Positions 38,414 to 47,968 are shown, numbered from the stretch's first letter. The stretch is DNA of 64,000 nucleotides from Saprospiraceae bacterium (GCA_016712145.1 JADJRO010000001.1:806001-870000); one strand, 5' to 3'. Numbers and translations: made by a program. Notes: a model not told the origin generated them from the letters alone.

Positions 38414-39244
38414 TTATTGCTTCTCAAAAATCCTCAACCCTAAACCCCAGTTGCAAAGGGCTTCATTTGGATGAACGGCAGAATTATTTGCAGAAGGAAA
38501 CTCAAACACTTTCCATTTCAGTGTATTGGGTCCTAAAGTTAAACTTGGAGGAAATGCATCGTATTCCCCTGCAGTTAGACCACCGGCAGCTGCTGGTGAA
38601 ACTAAACGGAGTCCACCTCCACATAAATCTGTTTGAATTGGAAATGCAAGTGAATCAGTTCCAGATGAATTTGCATAGTTGTACAATAAATAAGGCAAGA
38701 ACGCAACAGATGCTGCTCCTCCTGGATTACCAATAATGTACACTCCGTTAAACACTTTTTTAACTTCAAGAATGTAACCAGTTGGTGCACCTGTGGTAGC
38801 GCTTAATCTGGCATAATTACCTTCCAATGCAGTCGGGCCGGGATTTGCAATCGGTCCAGCTATTACAATGTTGGAGCTCGTTGAAACTTTATAACCTCCT
38901 TTGTTATATTTTTCAAATGAAATACTGGATCCACCTATCACGGTTAAATCTGGAAGTGCTAATACTTCTGATTTCAATATGTCCACAGAGTCAAAACCTG
39001 TTTTGCCACCATGTCCTCCCACCATTCCATAAACAGTATCTACGGCAATGGCAACTACATTTGGCAAGTCAGCTTGAAGGGTTTCCTGGCCCAAACCATA
39101 AACATAAGAATCAGCCATCAATTTTTCTGCTATAAAAGGCAGAATAATTGGCTTTGCTACTGAATCGATTGCTTCATCCTTGCACGAGTTTGTAGTAAGT
39201 GCAAAAAATAGAAGCGTAGCGAAATAAAAAAATATATTTTTCAT
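38414..39244 (-). CDS. Outer-membrane lipoprotein of the SusCD operon
   Basis: A 276-residue lipoprotein: signal peptide with lipobox LTTNSC (lipid-modified Cys at residue 21), then a glycine-rich, beta-predicted domain without a motif that I recognise. Its place as the third gene after susC and susD, 19 bp behind susD, suggests a SusE/F-like surface glycan- or peptide-binding role. This is inference from position only. It ends with FEKQ just before a strong terminator. Confidence 0.7.
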   Translation of the reverse strand: MKNIFFYFATLLFFALTTNSCKDEAIDSVAKPIILPFIAEKLMADSYVYGLGQETLQADLPNVVAIAVDTVYGMVGGHGGKTGFDSVDILKSEVLALPDLTVIGGSSISFEKYNKGGYKVSTSSNIVIAGPIANPGPTALEGNYARLSATTGAPTGYILEVKKVFNGVYIIGNPGGAASVAFLPYLLYNYANSSGTDSLAFPIQTDLCGGGLRLVSPAAAGGLTAGEYDAFPPSLTLGPNTLKWKVFEFPSANNSAVHPNEALCNWGLGLRIFEKQ

Positions 39245-39263
39245 AATTGGATGTATGTTTTAA

Positions 39264-39473
39264 TTAGTTATCCCAAAATACTTTAGCTGTAAGAGCATGT
39301 TGACCAATAAAGCTTTGATTTAAACTTTCTTCACTTTCCGGATAAGGCATAATGCTTGGATAGATTCCATTACCTAAAGCATTTTTGGTTGGGCTTTTGA
39401 ATACCCCCTCCTGCGCTTGTAAATATTGGATTTCCTGCATTATCCATTCTTCTGGTTTCAATCCAGGATTCAA
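39264..39473 (-). CDS. SusD-like protein, C-terminal end (frameshifted)
   Basis: This short frame holds the true C-terminus of the SusD-like protein: FKSPTKNALGNGIYPSIM, YPESEESLNQSF and the end ALTAKVFWDN. It joins the upstream frame when one G is removed from the five-G run at 39404-39408 (minus strand), giving TSAGGVFKSPTKNAL. The in-frame start is artificial. The rejoined protein is 488 residues long. Confidence 0.8.
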   Translation of the reverse strand: MNPGLKPEEWIMQEIQYLQAQEGVFKSPTKNALGNGIYPSIMPYPESEESLNQSFIGQHALTAKVFWDN

Positions 39474-40731
39474 TTGGTTGTGTTCCGTTCATGCAAACCC
39501 ATTTTTGCAACCCGATGGATTTCATTGGATTGGCTGCATCGTAAGCACCTTTACCTGCTAAATAAGTAGCATCTGCTCCAGCTGTAACACCTAAAGCTGC
39601 AAAATTTGCTTTAACTGCTGCTTCATAAGATGCTTTCGCATCGCCGGCAGCTCCTAATACTGCAGCTTCAGCCAATAATAAATGTGTTTCCCATGCAGTC
39701 ATAAAAACTACGGGTGCAGTTGGACTGAAAATTAATCCACCTTCTTTTTTCAAAGCACCTGCAGGTTTTGACAATGTTGCAGAACTTGTTGGAGCGTTTT
39801 CTACATCTCCAGGATTAATTCCCTTATGGTCACCTGCATCGTTGCGATCGTAGAAATAATCAATTCTTGGATCGTTGGTACTTTCCAAATAATCCAAAGT
39901 AGTTGTAGTGGCAACATAAAAATTACCCAAAGCGGTACTTCTTGCAGCTGTCCAAAATGGATTGCTACCTGTAGAACCTCCAGGGAAATCAACCTTAGCT
40001 GCATCTGCATTGGCACTAATGAAAGGTGGATCTGCTGCTACCAAATCTTTTACTTTCTGAGTAGCACCTTGTCTTAAATACAATTTAAGCAATAAGGAAT
40101 TTGCAAATTGTTCCCATTTGGCCAAATCTCCTCCATACACCAAATCATCAGCACCTGGTTTTCTAAAAGAACCTCCATCGTGTAATATTTTAGCAGCTTC
40201 AATTAATTCTGCTGCCAATGCTGGATAAATTACATCCTTTGCATTATCGTATTTTGGATGCAAGATAGAGCCATCTGAAATGTCTCCTTTCAATGCTTCA
40301 GTATAAGGAATGTCTCCAAATAAATCCACACAAGTCTGGATGCCATACACTTTCATGATTTTAGCAATGGCAACATAAAACTTTTCTTCAGGCGCATTTT
40401 TAATGATGTAATTAAAATTATTTGCTGCCCGATAAACAGAACGAAATATTTGATTTCCTTCTGAAGATGAAAGTATATGTTGATCCGGATCGCCTAAGGA
40501 TACACCAGGTCCACCTGTATGGTATTGGGCCCAAATTCCAATAATTGGAAATATGCGTTCTCCAAAACCAATAGCAGTGTATAATTGTCCGGAACTCAAT
40601 TGTAAATTGATATCAGATGTTGCCGATTGATTTGGGTCAACATTGACATCCAGATAATTGTCACAAGATGAAATAAATATACTCAGAAAAAATATAGTCG
40701 CAAGTATATGTTTGTTTTTAAATAAATTCAT
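39370..40731 (-). CDS. SusD/RagB-like nutrient-binding lipoprotein, main part (frameshifted)
   Basis: A surface lipoprotein that caps a SusC-type channel and binds glycans or peptides. The signal peptide ends in the lipobox FISSC (Cys 23), followed by DNYLDVNVDPNQS, the typical SusD-like start. TPR-like helices follow, with the conserved IMKVYGIQTCVDLFGDIPYTEA block and MTAWETHLLLAEAAVLG near the end. The SusD-like_2 subfamily fits best. The last residues (GIQKPNQKCFR) are out of frame; the real end is in 39264-39473. It begins 25 bp after the susC stop. The substrate is unknown. Confidence 0.9.
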   Translation of the reverse strand: MNLFKNKHILATIFFLSIFISSCDNYLDVNVDPNQSATSDINLQLSSGQLYTAIGFGERIFPIIGIWAQYHTGGPGVSLGDPDQHILSSSEGNQIFRSVYRAANNFNYIIKNAPEEKFYVAIAKIMKVYGIQTCVDLFGDIPYTEALKGDISDGSILHPKYDNAKDVIYPALAAELIEAAKILHDGGSFRKPGADDLVYGGDLAKWEQFANSLLLKLYLRQGATQKVKDLVAADPPFISANADAAKVDFPGGSTGSNPFWTAARSTALGNFYVATTTTLDYLESTNDPRIDYFYDRNDAGDHKGINPGDVENAPTSSATLSKPAGALKKEGGLIFSPTAPVVFMTAWETHLLLAEAAVLGAAGDAKASYEAAVKANFAALGVTAGADATYLAGKGAYDAANPMKSIGLQKWVCMNGTQPIESWIETRRMDNAGNPIFTSAGGGIQKPNQKCFR

Positions 40732-40755
40732 AGTTATAAATTTTAATCTAATTAA

Positions 40756-42240
40756 TTAGAATCTTACTCTTAATTCAGCTCCAATACTTCTCGCTGTAGG
40801 TGTAGTGGTTGTTTCAATTCCCACTGCATCAGAAGCTCCTCCTACTCCACCAACTTCAGGATCTGCAAACGTATTTTCTTTTGCAACCCAGAATTTTAGG
40901 TTTTTGGCAAATACTCCCAATGAAAGTGAACTGAATCCATTTTTACCTTTAAACGATGGGAAATTATAGAACAAGCTCAATTCTCTGAATTTCAAATAAG
41001 AAGCATCCAACAAATAAGCACTTGCAGGTAAACCTCTGAAATAAGAATAAGCACTGGTTTCTTTTGTATTTACATCCCCATTTAAAGTTACACTGTTGTC
41101 AACAACAAATGCTTTGCGATCATTGATCAAGGTCGTACTGGCTGTTCCGTTAAACTCGGTACTTAATTTAGTACCAGAATAAAACAAACCACCGTCTTTA
41201 CCATCAAGCAATGCATTTAAAGTAAAATTCCAGAATTTAAATTCGGTACCAATTGTATAAAGGAAATTAGGTTGATAGTTACCTAAGTATTCCAACTCCG
41301 CACTTTTTTGTGGATTGCCACTGGCATTTACAACGATACGTCCTTGGTTGTCATAAGTAAATCCGGTGCCTTTAAATGTTCCAAATGGTTGTCCTTCTAC
41401 AGCAACCAGGTTTAATGAACCATGGCCTGTGAAGTGCACCAATCCGGTGTAAATAGTTAATTCCTCCCCATCAATATTTGGGTCATTGATTTCAATAACT
41501 TTATTTTTATTCTTTGACCAGGAACCATTGATTTTCCAAGTGAAATTTCTAGTGTGCAGCGGAGTGATGGTCGCACCAATTTCAACCCCTTTGTTTTCCA
41601 TCTTTCCAATGTTAGCTGGAACAAATGCAAAACCTGAAGACCAAGGAATGTTTACATCTACGATTTGATTTTTAGAATTGATTTTATAAACGGTCGCGTT
41701 TAATTCTAAACGATCTTTTAATAAACCAATATCAACTCCTACTTCTGAAGTTATGGATAACTCAGGTTTTAAACTTGGGTTACCAATGCTGTTGCCTTTT
41801 TGTGCACCCGCTTGTTCGTTGAATGGAAAGCGCACTTGGAAATCATCTCCTAAATCCAATAACAATGGATTTAAATTGTAATACGTATTTAGACGGTACA
41901 ATGGAGCATCTTTTCCAGCACTACCAATGCCTCCTCTTAACTTCAAGTAGTTGAATGGACCAAAACTCCAATCACCCACCGAGGTTGGAACAAATGAAAA
42001 TCCAACTGCCTGATAAAAGAATCCTCTATTATCTACTGGCAAGGTTGAAGAATAATCTTGTCTTGCAGAATATTCAAACGTTGCATAATCTCTGAAGCTC
42101 AAAGAATTATTAAAGTAAATTCCATAAAGACGGTATTGAGTTGTTCTTCTGGTTGCACGTGCTTGTTCTGTTGAGTTAGACAAGTCATAAAATCCAGGGA
42201 TTACAAGCCCCCCCACGGTAGATCCAGAAACTTGACGCAA
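40756..42240 (-). CDS. SusC/RagA-like TonB receptor, C-terminal barrel (after in-frame TAG)
   Basis: The C-terminal 495 residues of the SusC-type barrel, ending in ARSIGAELRVRF. It is in the same frame as the N-terminal part (42244-44031): the two are separated only by one TAG codon at 42244-42246, and the sequence reads on as NSID*SLRQVSGSTVGGLVIPGFYDLSNS around it. The start given is an artificial TTG. With the stop read through, the protein is 1091 residues, normal for SusC. Substitution error, true nonsense mutation and recoding cannot be separated from the sequence; the first is the simplest. Confidence 0.85.
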   Translation of the reverse strand: MRQVSGSTVGGLVIPGFYDLSNSTEQARATRRTTQYRLYGIYFNNSLSFRDYATFEYSARQDYSSTLPVDNRGFFYQAVGFSFVPTSVGDWSFGPFNYLKLRGGIGSAGKDAPLYRLNTYYNLNPLLLDLGDDFQVRFPFNEQAGAQKGNSIGNPSLKPELSITSEVGVDIGLLKDRLELNATVYKINSKNQIVDVNIPWSSGFAFVPANIGKMENKGVEIGATITPLHTRNFTWKINGSWSKNKNKVIEINDPNIDGEELTIYTGLVHFTGHGSLNLVAVEGQPFGTFKGTGFTYDNQGRIVVNASGNPQKSAELEYLGNYQPNFLYTIGTEFKFWNFTLNALLDGKDGGLFYSGTKLSTEFNGTASTTLINDRKAFVVDNSVTLNGDVNTKETSAYSYFRGLPASAYLLDASYLKFRELSLFYNFPSFKGKNGFSSLSLGVFAKNLKFWVAKENTFADPEVGGVGGASDAVGIETTTTPTARSIGAELRVRF

Positions 42241-42243
42241 AGA

Positions 42244-44031
42244 CTAGTCAATAGAATTCAAACCCAAAGTGCTGCTTAATTTAAAATCTTTACCCAATCC
42301 GGTAGCATAATTTCCATATGCATCATAGATAAGATCGGTAATTCTTGTTGATGATTCTTTGTATGATCCCAAACTGAATACAGATTCAGGAGTTCTTCCT
42401 CCATCCAATAATTCACCATCTGCCCAAGTAAACGCAGTATGGTAAGCAAATTTTGGTCCTTTTTCAGTTACTGAACTTGTAATAAAGTTGGTGCTGATAC
42501 GACCTGTAAAGCTCCATTTTGGTGCTGGCTTATATGTCAAGGAAGCACTGGAAATCACGTTATCTACTGAATTGCGTAGATCCTGGTTGTCAAGGATGTA
42601 ATATGGATTGATAGAATATTGTCCATAAAAACCTTTGAAATCATGGTACGGACTGTTGTAATCCCGTAATTCATTAAAAGGAATGTTGGATGGCGTCTGC
42701 GTAACAAATGCCATTGCTGGAGTTCCTGCGGAATATCCAAATGGGTAACCTCCTTCTGTAGCACCTCTTTGATTAATTTTGGAATAATTCATTTTAAAAT
42801 CAGACCTCCATTTATCAGAGAATTGTGCACCTACATTCAATTGAATGTTGTGTTTATTTAATTCGGTATTTAAAACAATTCCTTTATTGCTAAAATTGGT
42901 ATAAGATAACAGATAGGTAAATTTATCACTACCCCCACTGATTGAAAAATTATTGCGGATGGTTTGACCGATTTCAAAAAAGTTTTTAACGTTATCTTTT
43001 ACAGCACTGTAAGGCCTTACCAATTGCTCGAGTTTACCATTAGACAATGGTATCAATTCGTGATTTTCATCAAAAGGAGCTGCTGTCCATGGTATCAGAC
43101 GTCCATCAAATTTAGAACCCCAGGCAAAGTTTTCTCCCATAAAAATATTAATTCCACCTCCGCAACCATTGCAAGATTCATATCCTGAACCATATTGTTC
43201 CTGATATTTATAAAGCAACAATACGTGTTCTGCACTATACGATGAGTTGAAAGAAATATTTGGTTTTTCTGATTTTCTTCCAGCTTTTGTTGTAATCAAG
43301 ATTACACCGGATCCACCTCTTGAACCATACAATGTGGTCGCTGCAGGTCCTTTTAATACTGTAACATTTTCAATGTCATCGGGATTGATGTCATTTCCTC
43401 TGTTTCCAAAGTCAACATAATTATCACGGTCTCCATCTTTACCGGTACCGCCTCCACCTGAAGTGGCGCTGTTGTTTACTGGCACTCCGTCTACAACAAT
43501 TAATGCATTATTCCCTTGGGTCAAAGAAGTTTCTCCTCTTAAAACTACCCGGGTAGAAGCACCAACTGCTCCAGAAGCCTGGCCAATTTTAACCCCTGCA
43601 ACCTTTCCTTGAAGAGCATTTAATACGCTTCGACTTGCAGATGAATTCAAATCCTCTGAATTAACAGATTGATTGGCATAAACTACATCGCTTTTGTTTC
43701 TTTTAACTCCCAATGCGGTAATAACGGTTTCCGTTAATAACACACCTTCGTCCATAGAAACGTCAAGCAAATTGCTTACGCCTAGTGTAAGTTCCTGGGT
43801 ATTGTAGCCGGTATAACTTACTACAAGGGTTGAAACCCCGGCCGGAACATTTAAACTGTAACTGCCATTTAGATCAGTGACGGTTCCTACATTGGTGCCT
43901 TTGGCTAAAATGTTTGCACCAATAACCGGATCACCTTTCTTGTCGGTAACTGTACCTTTTACCATTCGCTGTGCTTGCGCTGAAGCCAGAATGCAAAAAA
44001 GCGACAGAAAAACAAATAAAACTTTCTTCAT
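42244..44031 (-). CDS. SusC/RagA-like TonB-dependent outer-membrane protein, N-terminal part
   Basis: Outer-membrane importer that works with the SusD-like lipoprotein encoded next to it. Residues 1-21 are a signal peptide (LASAQAQ), residues 22-97 a carboxypeptidase-regulatory-like domain (VKGTVTDKKGDPVIGANI), then the SusC signature TALGVKRNKSDVVYA and the plug with LQGKVAGVKIGQASG, VVLRGETSL, ALIVVDGVPVNN and the VTVLKGPAATTLYGSRGGSG block. The barrel follows and stops at a TAG at 42244. A clear promoter lies at 44073-44101. Substrate unknown. Confidence 0.9.
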   Translation of the reverse strand: MKKVLFVFLSLFCILASAQAQRMVKGTVTDKKGDPVIGANILAKGTNVGTVTDLNGSYSLNVPAGVSTLVVSYTGYNTQELTLGVSNLLDVSMDEGVLLTETVITALGVKRNKSDVVYANQSVNSEDLNSSASRSVLNALQGKVAGVKIGQASGAVGASTRVVLRGETSLTQGNNALIVVDGVPVNNSATSGGGGTGKDGDRDNYVDFGNRGNDINPDDIENVTVLKGPAATTLYGSRGGSGVILITTKAGRKSEKPNISFNSSYSAEHVLLLYKYQEQYGSGYESCNGCGGGINIFMGENFAWGSKFDGRLIPWTAAPFDENHELIPLSNGKLEQLVRPYSAVKDNVKNFFEIGQTIRNNFSISGGSDKFTYLLSYTNFSNKGIVLNTELNKHNIQLNVGAQFSDKWRSDFKMNYSKINQRGATEGGYPFGYSAGTPAMAFVTQTPSNIPFNELRDYNSPYHDFKGFYGQYSINPYYILDNQDLRNSVDNVISSASLTYKPAPKWSFTGRISTNFITSSVTEKGPKFAYHTAFTWADGELLDGGRTPESVFSLGSYKESSTRITDLIYDAYGNYATGLGKDFKLSSTLGLNSID

Positions 44032-44072
44032 AATCTGGTTAGATTTAGTTTGCTTAATATTTTGTTAACCCC

Positions 44073-44101
44073 CAAAGATAGTGTTGTTTACAAATTCCAA
44101 A
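44073..44101 (-). promoter_or_regulatory. Promoter of the susC-susD-lipoprotein operon
   Basis: On the minus strand TTTG (44101-44098) is followed after 17 bases by TATCTTTG (44080-44073), an exact match to the Bacteroidota housekeeping consensus TTTG-N17-23-TAnnTTTG. The susC ATG lies about 40 bases downstream. Confidence 0.8.
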
Positions 44102-44184
44102 AATTTTAACACTTAATTTCTTAATGCATTTCTCAGAAATTTATATATTACAAATAGTAATATTTATACTATGTTGATTTTAAA

Positions 44185-44901
44185 TTATTTGATACAATTC
44201 TTATACATCCCTATGGCATTTTCCAATCCAAAATAAATTGCATCTGTAATGAGTGCATGCCCAATAGAAACCTCGTCCAGACGCGGTAATTGCAATTTAT
44301 AGTAGGCTAAATTCTGTAAATTCAGGTCATGTCCTGCATGAATCCCCAAGCCAAGTTCGATGCCTTTTGTTGCTGCTGCTTCATGCAATTTTATATGAGA
44401 TAATCGATCGCTTGTATAAGTCCAGGAATACGGTCCTGTGTACAATTCAATGCAATCTGAGCCTACATCCCGGGCATGTTGAACCATTTCTACATCAGGA
44501 TCTAAGAAAAGAGAGACCCGAATTCCTTCTCGTTTAAACTGAGCAATACAATGTTCAAGGAGTTTGCGGTTTCTTTCAATATTCCAACCTTGATCGGAAG
44601 TCAGGACTTCAGGGGAATCAGGAACTAAAGTAACCTGAGCAGGTTTGTGGGTGCAGACCAAATCAATAAAATGGGTGGAAGGAAATCCCTCGATATTCAA
44701 TTCGGTCTTCAGTACTTTTTTTAATTCACCAATATCGGCAAACCCAATGTGTCGCTGGTCTGGTCGTGGATGAACCGTGATTCCATCAGCTCCAAATCGC
44801 TCACAATCCAGTGCGAACTTGATCAAATCGGGGTAATTGCCTTTACGGGAATTTCGGATTAAAGCAATTTTATTGATATTTACACTTAATCTGGTCACCA
44901 T
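44185..44901 (-). CDS. pdxJ: Pyridoxine 5'-phosphate synthase
   Basis: PdxJ condenses 3-amino-2-oxopropyl phosphate with 1-deoxyxylulose 5-phosphate to make pyridoxine 5'-phosphate (vitamin B6). The 238-residue TIM-barrel has LSVNINKIALIRNSRKG near the N-terminus, the active-site phrase HPRPDQRHI (residues 44-52), VTLVPD, RVSLFLDPD, ELYTGPY, GIHAGHDLN and EVSIGHALI. The start is 11 bp from the divergent protease gene, so its promoter must overlap that gene. Confidence 0.96.
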   Translation of the reverse strand: MVTRLSVNINKIALIRNSRKGNYPDLIKFALDCERFGADGITVHPRPDQRHIGFADIGELKKVLKTELNIEGFPSTHFIDLVCTHKPAQVTLVPDSPEVLTSDQGWNIERNRKLLEHCIAQFKREGIRVSLFLDPDVEMVQHARDVGSDCIELYTGPYSWTYTSDRLSHIKLHEAAATKGIELGLGIHAGHDLNLQNLAYYKLQLPRLDEVSIGHALITDAIYFGLENAIGMYKNCIK

Positions 44902-44912
44902 GATTTTGATAA

Positions 44913-45779
44913 ATGTCCAAAAGTAAGCTGATCTTTTTATTTTATTTTGTACTCCTGGTGCTTTGCGGCCTGTTGTTTAGTTATGCATTGATGTTTTTTG
45001 GTTTTTGGCTTAAAGGCATTGAGTTAAGTTCTATTCTGGAGGACGGTCCCGGTCTTTTTGAAGCATTGAGCGCACCAGAATTATTGATTATGCAATTATG
45101 CAGTCAGGTTTTTTCCATGATCCTGCCTGCCTGGATTTACATGAAAATGGATACCGAACTTGCTTCCGCTTTACAAACCAAGAAATTTAACTTGAATCTA
45201 TTTGTCTTTTGTTTAAGTTTTTTTTTGTTGAGCATACCCCTGGTTGGATTTTCTGCATACTACAATCAATTAATTCCTTTACCTGATTGGATGATCCAAA
45301 ACGAAGACCGGGTTAAACAATTTATTGAAAAACTGTTAACCTTCAATTCGCTTTCAGATTTAATCATGGCTTTCATCGTCATTGCAGTTATTCCTGCAAT
45401 TGCAGAGGAATGGGTGTTTAGAGGAATACTCCAAAATTATTTGATTCGATGGCTTAAAAATCCATGGATTGGCTTGATTCTAAGTGCTGCACTCTTTTCC
45501 GGAATTCATATGCAATTTGAAGGGTTTATACCCAGATTTATCTTAGGCTTTAGTTTAGGTTTTGTGTATCTTATAGGAAAAAGCCTTTGGTATCCCATCT
45601 TGTTGCATCTAATTAATAATGGCAGTCAGGTTTTACTGGCATATTTTAATCAAGAGGAAATTCAAAAACAACTGAGTGGTGAACTGGAAAAACCACATGC
45701 AAGTCTCGTATTACTTGTCACGGTCTTATGCATTTTGAATGCCTGGTATTTATTTAAAAAATCGACTCCTGAACAATGA
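44913..45779 (+). CDS. CPBP-family intramembrane metalloprotease
   Basis: A 288-residue inner-membrane protein with about seven or eight hydrophobic segments. The CPBP (CAAX protease/bacteriocin-processing, ABI) motifs are EEWVFRG (motif 1, EExxxR) near residue 166 and FSGIHMQF (motif 2, FxxxH) near residue 197, which supply the catalytic Glu and His residues. The natural substrate is unknown. It overlaps the cdsA start by four bases and is divergent from pdxJ with an 11-bp gap. Confidence 0.88.
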   Translation: MSKSKLIFLFYFVLLVLCGLLFSYALMFFGFWLKGIELSSILEDGPGLFEALSAPELLIMQLCSQVFSMILPAWIYMKMDTELASALQTKKFNLNLFVFCLSFFLLSIPLVGFSAYYNQLIPLPDWMIQNEDRVKQFIEKLLTFNSLSDLIMAFIVIAVIPAIAEEWVFRGILQNYLIRWLKNPWIGLILSAALFSGIHMQFEGFIPRFILGFSLGFVYLIGKSLWYPILLHLINNGSQVLLAYFNQEEIQKQLSGELEKPHASLVLLVTVLCILNAWYLFKKSTPEQ

Positions 45780-46588
45780 AAACACGTATCCTTACCGGGT
45801 TGGTTTTAGGCTTGTTTATGATATCTGGCATGTTATACAGCTTTTTTACGTGTCTGATGTTGTTTGTAATTATTTGTGCTTTTTCACACCAAGAATGGCA
45901 AAAGAATTTTTTAATCAATGAATCAAAATTGACCAAGACCATTTACACTGTTTTTTTTCTTGTGTGTCTTTGCATTCTGATTTTTGTCGAGCAGGTAAGC
46001 TATTCAAATAAGCTAAATGAATGGCTCCCATATTTCAATGGAAGTGTAATTTTGTTATTGTGTTTATTTGGAATTCCCTTATACCTTAATAAAAACTGGA
46101 AATTTACACAGAGCTGGTATTGCGGTATTTTTTACATTTATTTTCCTCTGATTGCTGGAATCTACTTTTTAAATCAGGATTTTGAGACAAACCGGTGGCT
46201 TATTCTTGGATTGGTAATTATCAATTGGTGTAATGACAGTTTTGCATATTTTACTGGAAGGTTGCTGGGTAGAACGCCCCTCGCTCCGTCCATTTCACCT
46301 AAAAAAACAATTGAAGGAGCTTTAGGCGGCATTGCTTTTGGGATCCTGGCAGCTTATTTACTTAATATCTATATGTTTCAGCAGCCTTATCCTATTGAAA
46401 AAATAATTGTACTTGGCGTGGCTGTATGCATTGCAGGCATTACCGGAGATTTGTATGAATCTAAAATGAAACGCCTTGCAGGCATTAAAGACAGTGGAAA
46501 TTTATTGCCGGGTCACGGTGGCTTCCTCGACCGATTCGATAGTTTTTTCTATATCATTCCTGTAGGTATTTTTGTACTCTCAATTTAA
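45776..46588 (+). CDS. cdsA: Phosphatidate cytidylyltransferase
   Basis: CdsA makes CDP-diacylglycerol from phosphatidate and CTP in the inner membrane, the branch point of phospholipid synthesis. The 270-residue protein has several membrane helices and the family signature near the C-terminus: SPKKTIEGALGG, GDLYESKMKRLAGIKDSGNL and LPGHGGFLDRFDS. The next gene, a phosphatidylserine decarboxylase, acts in the same pathway and follows after 11 bp. Confidence 0.95.
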   Translation: MKTRILTGLVLGLFMISGMLYSFFTCLMLFVIICAFSHQEWQKNFLINESKLTKTIYTVFFLVCLCILIFVEQVSYSNKLNEWLPYFNGSVILLLCLFGIPLYLNKNWKFTQSWYCGIFYIYFPLIAGIYFLNQDFETNRWLILGLVIINWCNDSFAYFTGRLLGRTPLAPSISPKKTIEGALGGIAFGILAAYLLNIYMFQQPYPIEKIIVLGVAVCIAGITGDLYESKMKRLAGIKDSGNLLPGHGGFLDRFDSFFYIIPVGIFVLSI

Positions 46589-46599
46589 ATATCAATAAT

Positions 46600-47253
46600 A
46601 TGTACATTCATAAAGAAGGACGCGCTTGGGTGATAGGATCCTTGTTGGTTTATATCCTGTTGATCATTTTATTTCAAAATATCATTCCAGCATACAATTG
46701 GATTCTGATCATTCTTTTAGGCATTCCATTCTTATTAATTCTCAATTTTTTCAGAAATCCAATTCGGACAATTCCTCAACCAGATGATCACATGGTCTAT
46801 GCTGCTGCTGATGGAAAGATTGTAGTCATCGAAGAGGTTTTTGAGCCTGAATATTTTAATGACTCCCGTAAAATGGTGAGTATTTTTATGAATCCACTCA
46901 ACGTACATTGCAATCGCTATCCGGTAAGTGGCAAAGTGGTTTATACAAAATACCATCCCGGAAAATATTTAGTTGCCTGGCATCCAAAATCTTCTACAGA
47001 AAATGAACGCAACACGGTAGTCATTGAAACTGCATTTGGTACACAAATTCTGATGCGTCAAATTGCAGGTGCATTGGCACGAAGGATTGTTTCCTATGCC
47101 CAACTTAATGATTCCACTAAACAAGGGGAAGATTTTGGTTTTATAAAATTTGGTTCCCGGGTGGATTTGTATTTCCCTTTAAATGCAGAAATCAAGGTGG
47201 AACTTCAGCAACTGGTTAAAGGGAATTTGGATGTGATCGCACACATTAAATAA
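46600..47253 (+). CDS. psd: Phosphatidylserine decarboxylase family protein
   Basis: Converts phosphatidylserine to phosphatidylethanolamine. The 217-residue protein is the short (PSD-A) type: two N-terminal membrane helices, the core VYAAADGKIVVIEEV, NPLNVHCNRYPVSGKV, VAWHPKSSTENERN, and the C-terminal self-cleavage site FIKFGSRVDLYFP, where Ser would become the pyruvoyl group. It sits directly behind cdsA, so the CDP-DAG route to phosphatidylethanolamine is partly clustered here; pssA is not seen. Confidence 0.93.
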   Translation: MYIHKEGRAWVIGSLLVYILLIILFQNIIPAYNWILIILLGIPFLLILNFFRNPIRTIPQPDDHMVYAAADGKIVVIEEVFEPEYFNDSRKMVSIFMNPLNVHCNRYPVSGKVVYTKYHPGKYLVAWHPKSSTENERNTVVIETAFGTQILMRQIAGALARRIVSYAQLNDSTKQGEDFGFIKFGSRVDLYFPLNAEIKVELQQLVKGNLDVIAHIK

Positions 47254-47326
47254 AGGAAGCATCTAAATAAAGATTTACAATAATTCATACCGATGTAATC
47301 ATGAATTCCTTTGAAACAAAAACACC

Positions 47327-47968
47327 ATGGATTTAAATACTTTATCGGAATTCAGGTCATCTAAAGAATTGCAAGAAAAACTTGCAGCTTATGGCATTGC
47401 CAAACATTTTTCAGAAGGAGCTGTCATATTGGATGAAAATGCACACATTCGGTCGATTCCAATTGTGACCAGTGGAAGCATCCGGGTGATACGTACCGAT
47501 GACGAAGACGATCGTGAATTGTTCTTATATTATATCAAAGCCGGCGAAAGCTGCATCATGTCCTTTTTAGGAGGCATGCATCATGACACCAGCAAAGTAA
47601 AAGCCATTGCAGAAGAAGAGACGGACATTTTATTTATTCCTATTGAGAAAGTTAGCTTACTAATTAAAGAGTATCCAGCCTGGCTTGATTATATATTTCG
47701 TTTATACCATAAACGTTTTGAAGAATTACTGGATGTAGTCAACGAGATTGCATTCAAGAAAATGGATGAACGCCTGCTCTCCTTTATCAATAAAAAATGC
47801 GAACTGACAAAAAGTTCGACGCTTTATGTCACACACGAGCAACTTGCTCAAGAACTAGGCACAGCGCGGGTTGTAATTTCTCGCTTACTAAAACAAATGG
47901 AAACAGCGGGTTTGGTTCGTTTGGGACGCAATAAAATAAGTTTACTTGTTGGGAATCACATTAATTAA
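47327..47968 (+). CDS. Crp/Fnr-family transcriptional regulator
   Basis: A 213-residue regulator: cyclic-nucleotide-binding-like barrel at residues 15-125 (PIVTSGSIRVIRTDDEDDRE, YYIKAGESCIMSFLGGM), a long dimer helix (FRLYHKRFEELLDVVNEIAF), and a winged HTH with THEQLAQELGTARVVISRLL and AGLVRLGRNKISLL. There is no N-terminal Cys cluster for an Fe-S site, so it is not a classical Fnr. It is encoded 2.6 kb before a sulfur module with two matching palindromes and is a good candidate to control it. The 3' end overlaps the convergent flavoprotein gene by 8 bp. Confidence 0.88.
   Translation: MDLNTLSEFRSSKELQEKLAAYGIAKHFSEGAVILDENAHIRSIPIVTSGSIRVIRTDDEDDRELFLYYIKAGESCIMSFLGGMHHDTSKVKAIAEEETDILFIPIEKVSLLIKEYPAWLDYIFRLYHKRFEELLDVVNEIAFKKMDERLLSFINKKCELTKSSTLYVTHEQLAQELGTARVVISRLLKQMETAGLVRLGRNKISLLVGNHIN

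Noticed and set aside
42244..42246. Stop-codon reassignment (amber read as sense)
   Set aside because: Other genes in the window end normally at TAG (for example the frame at 14064 is explained by an indel) and nothing such as a suppressor tRNA supports recoding.
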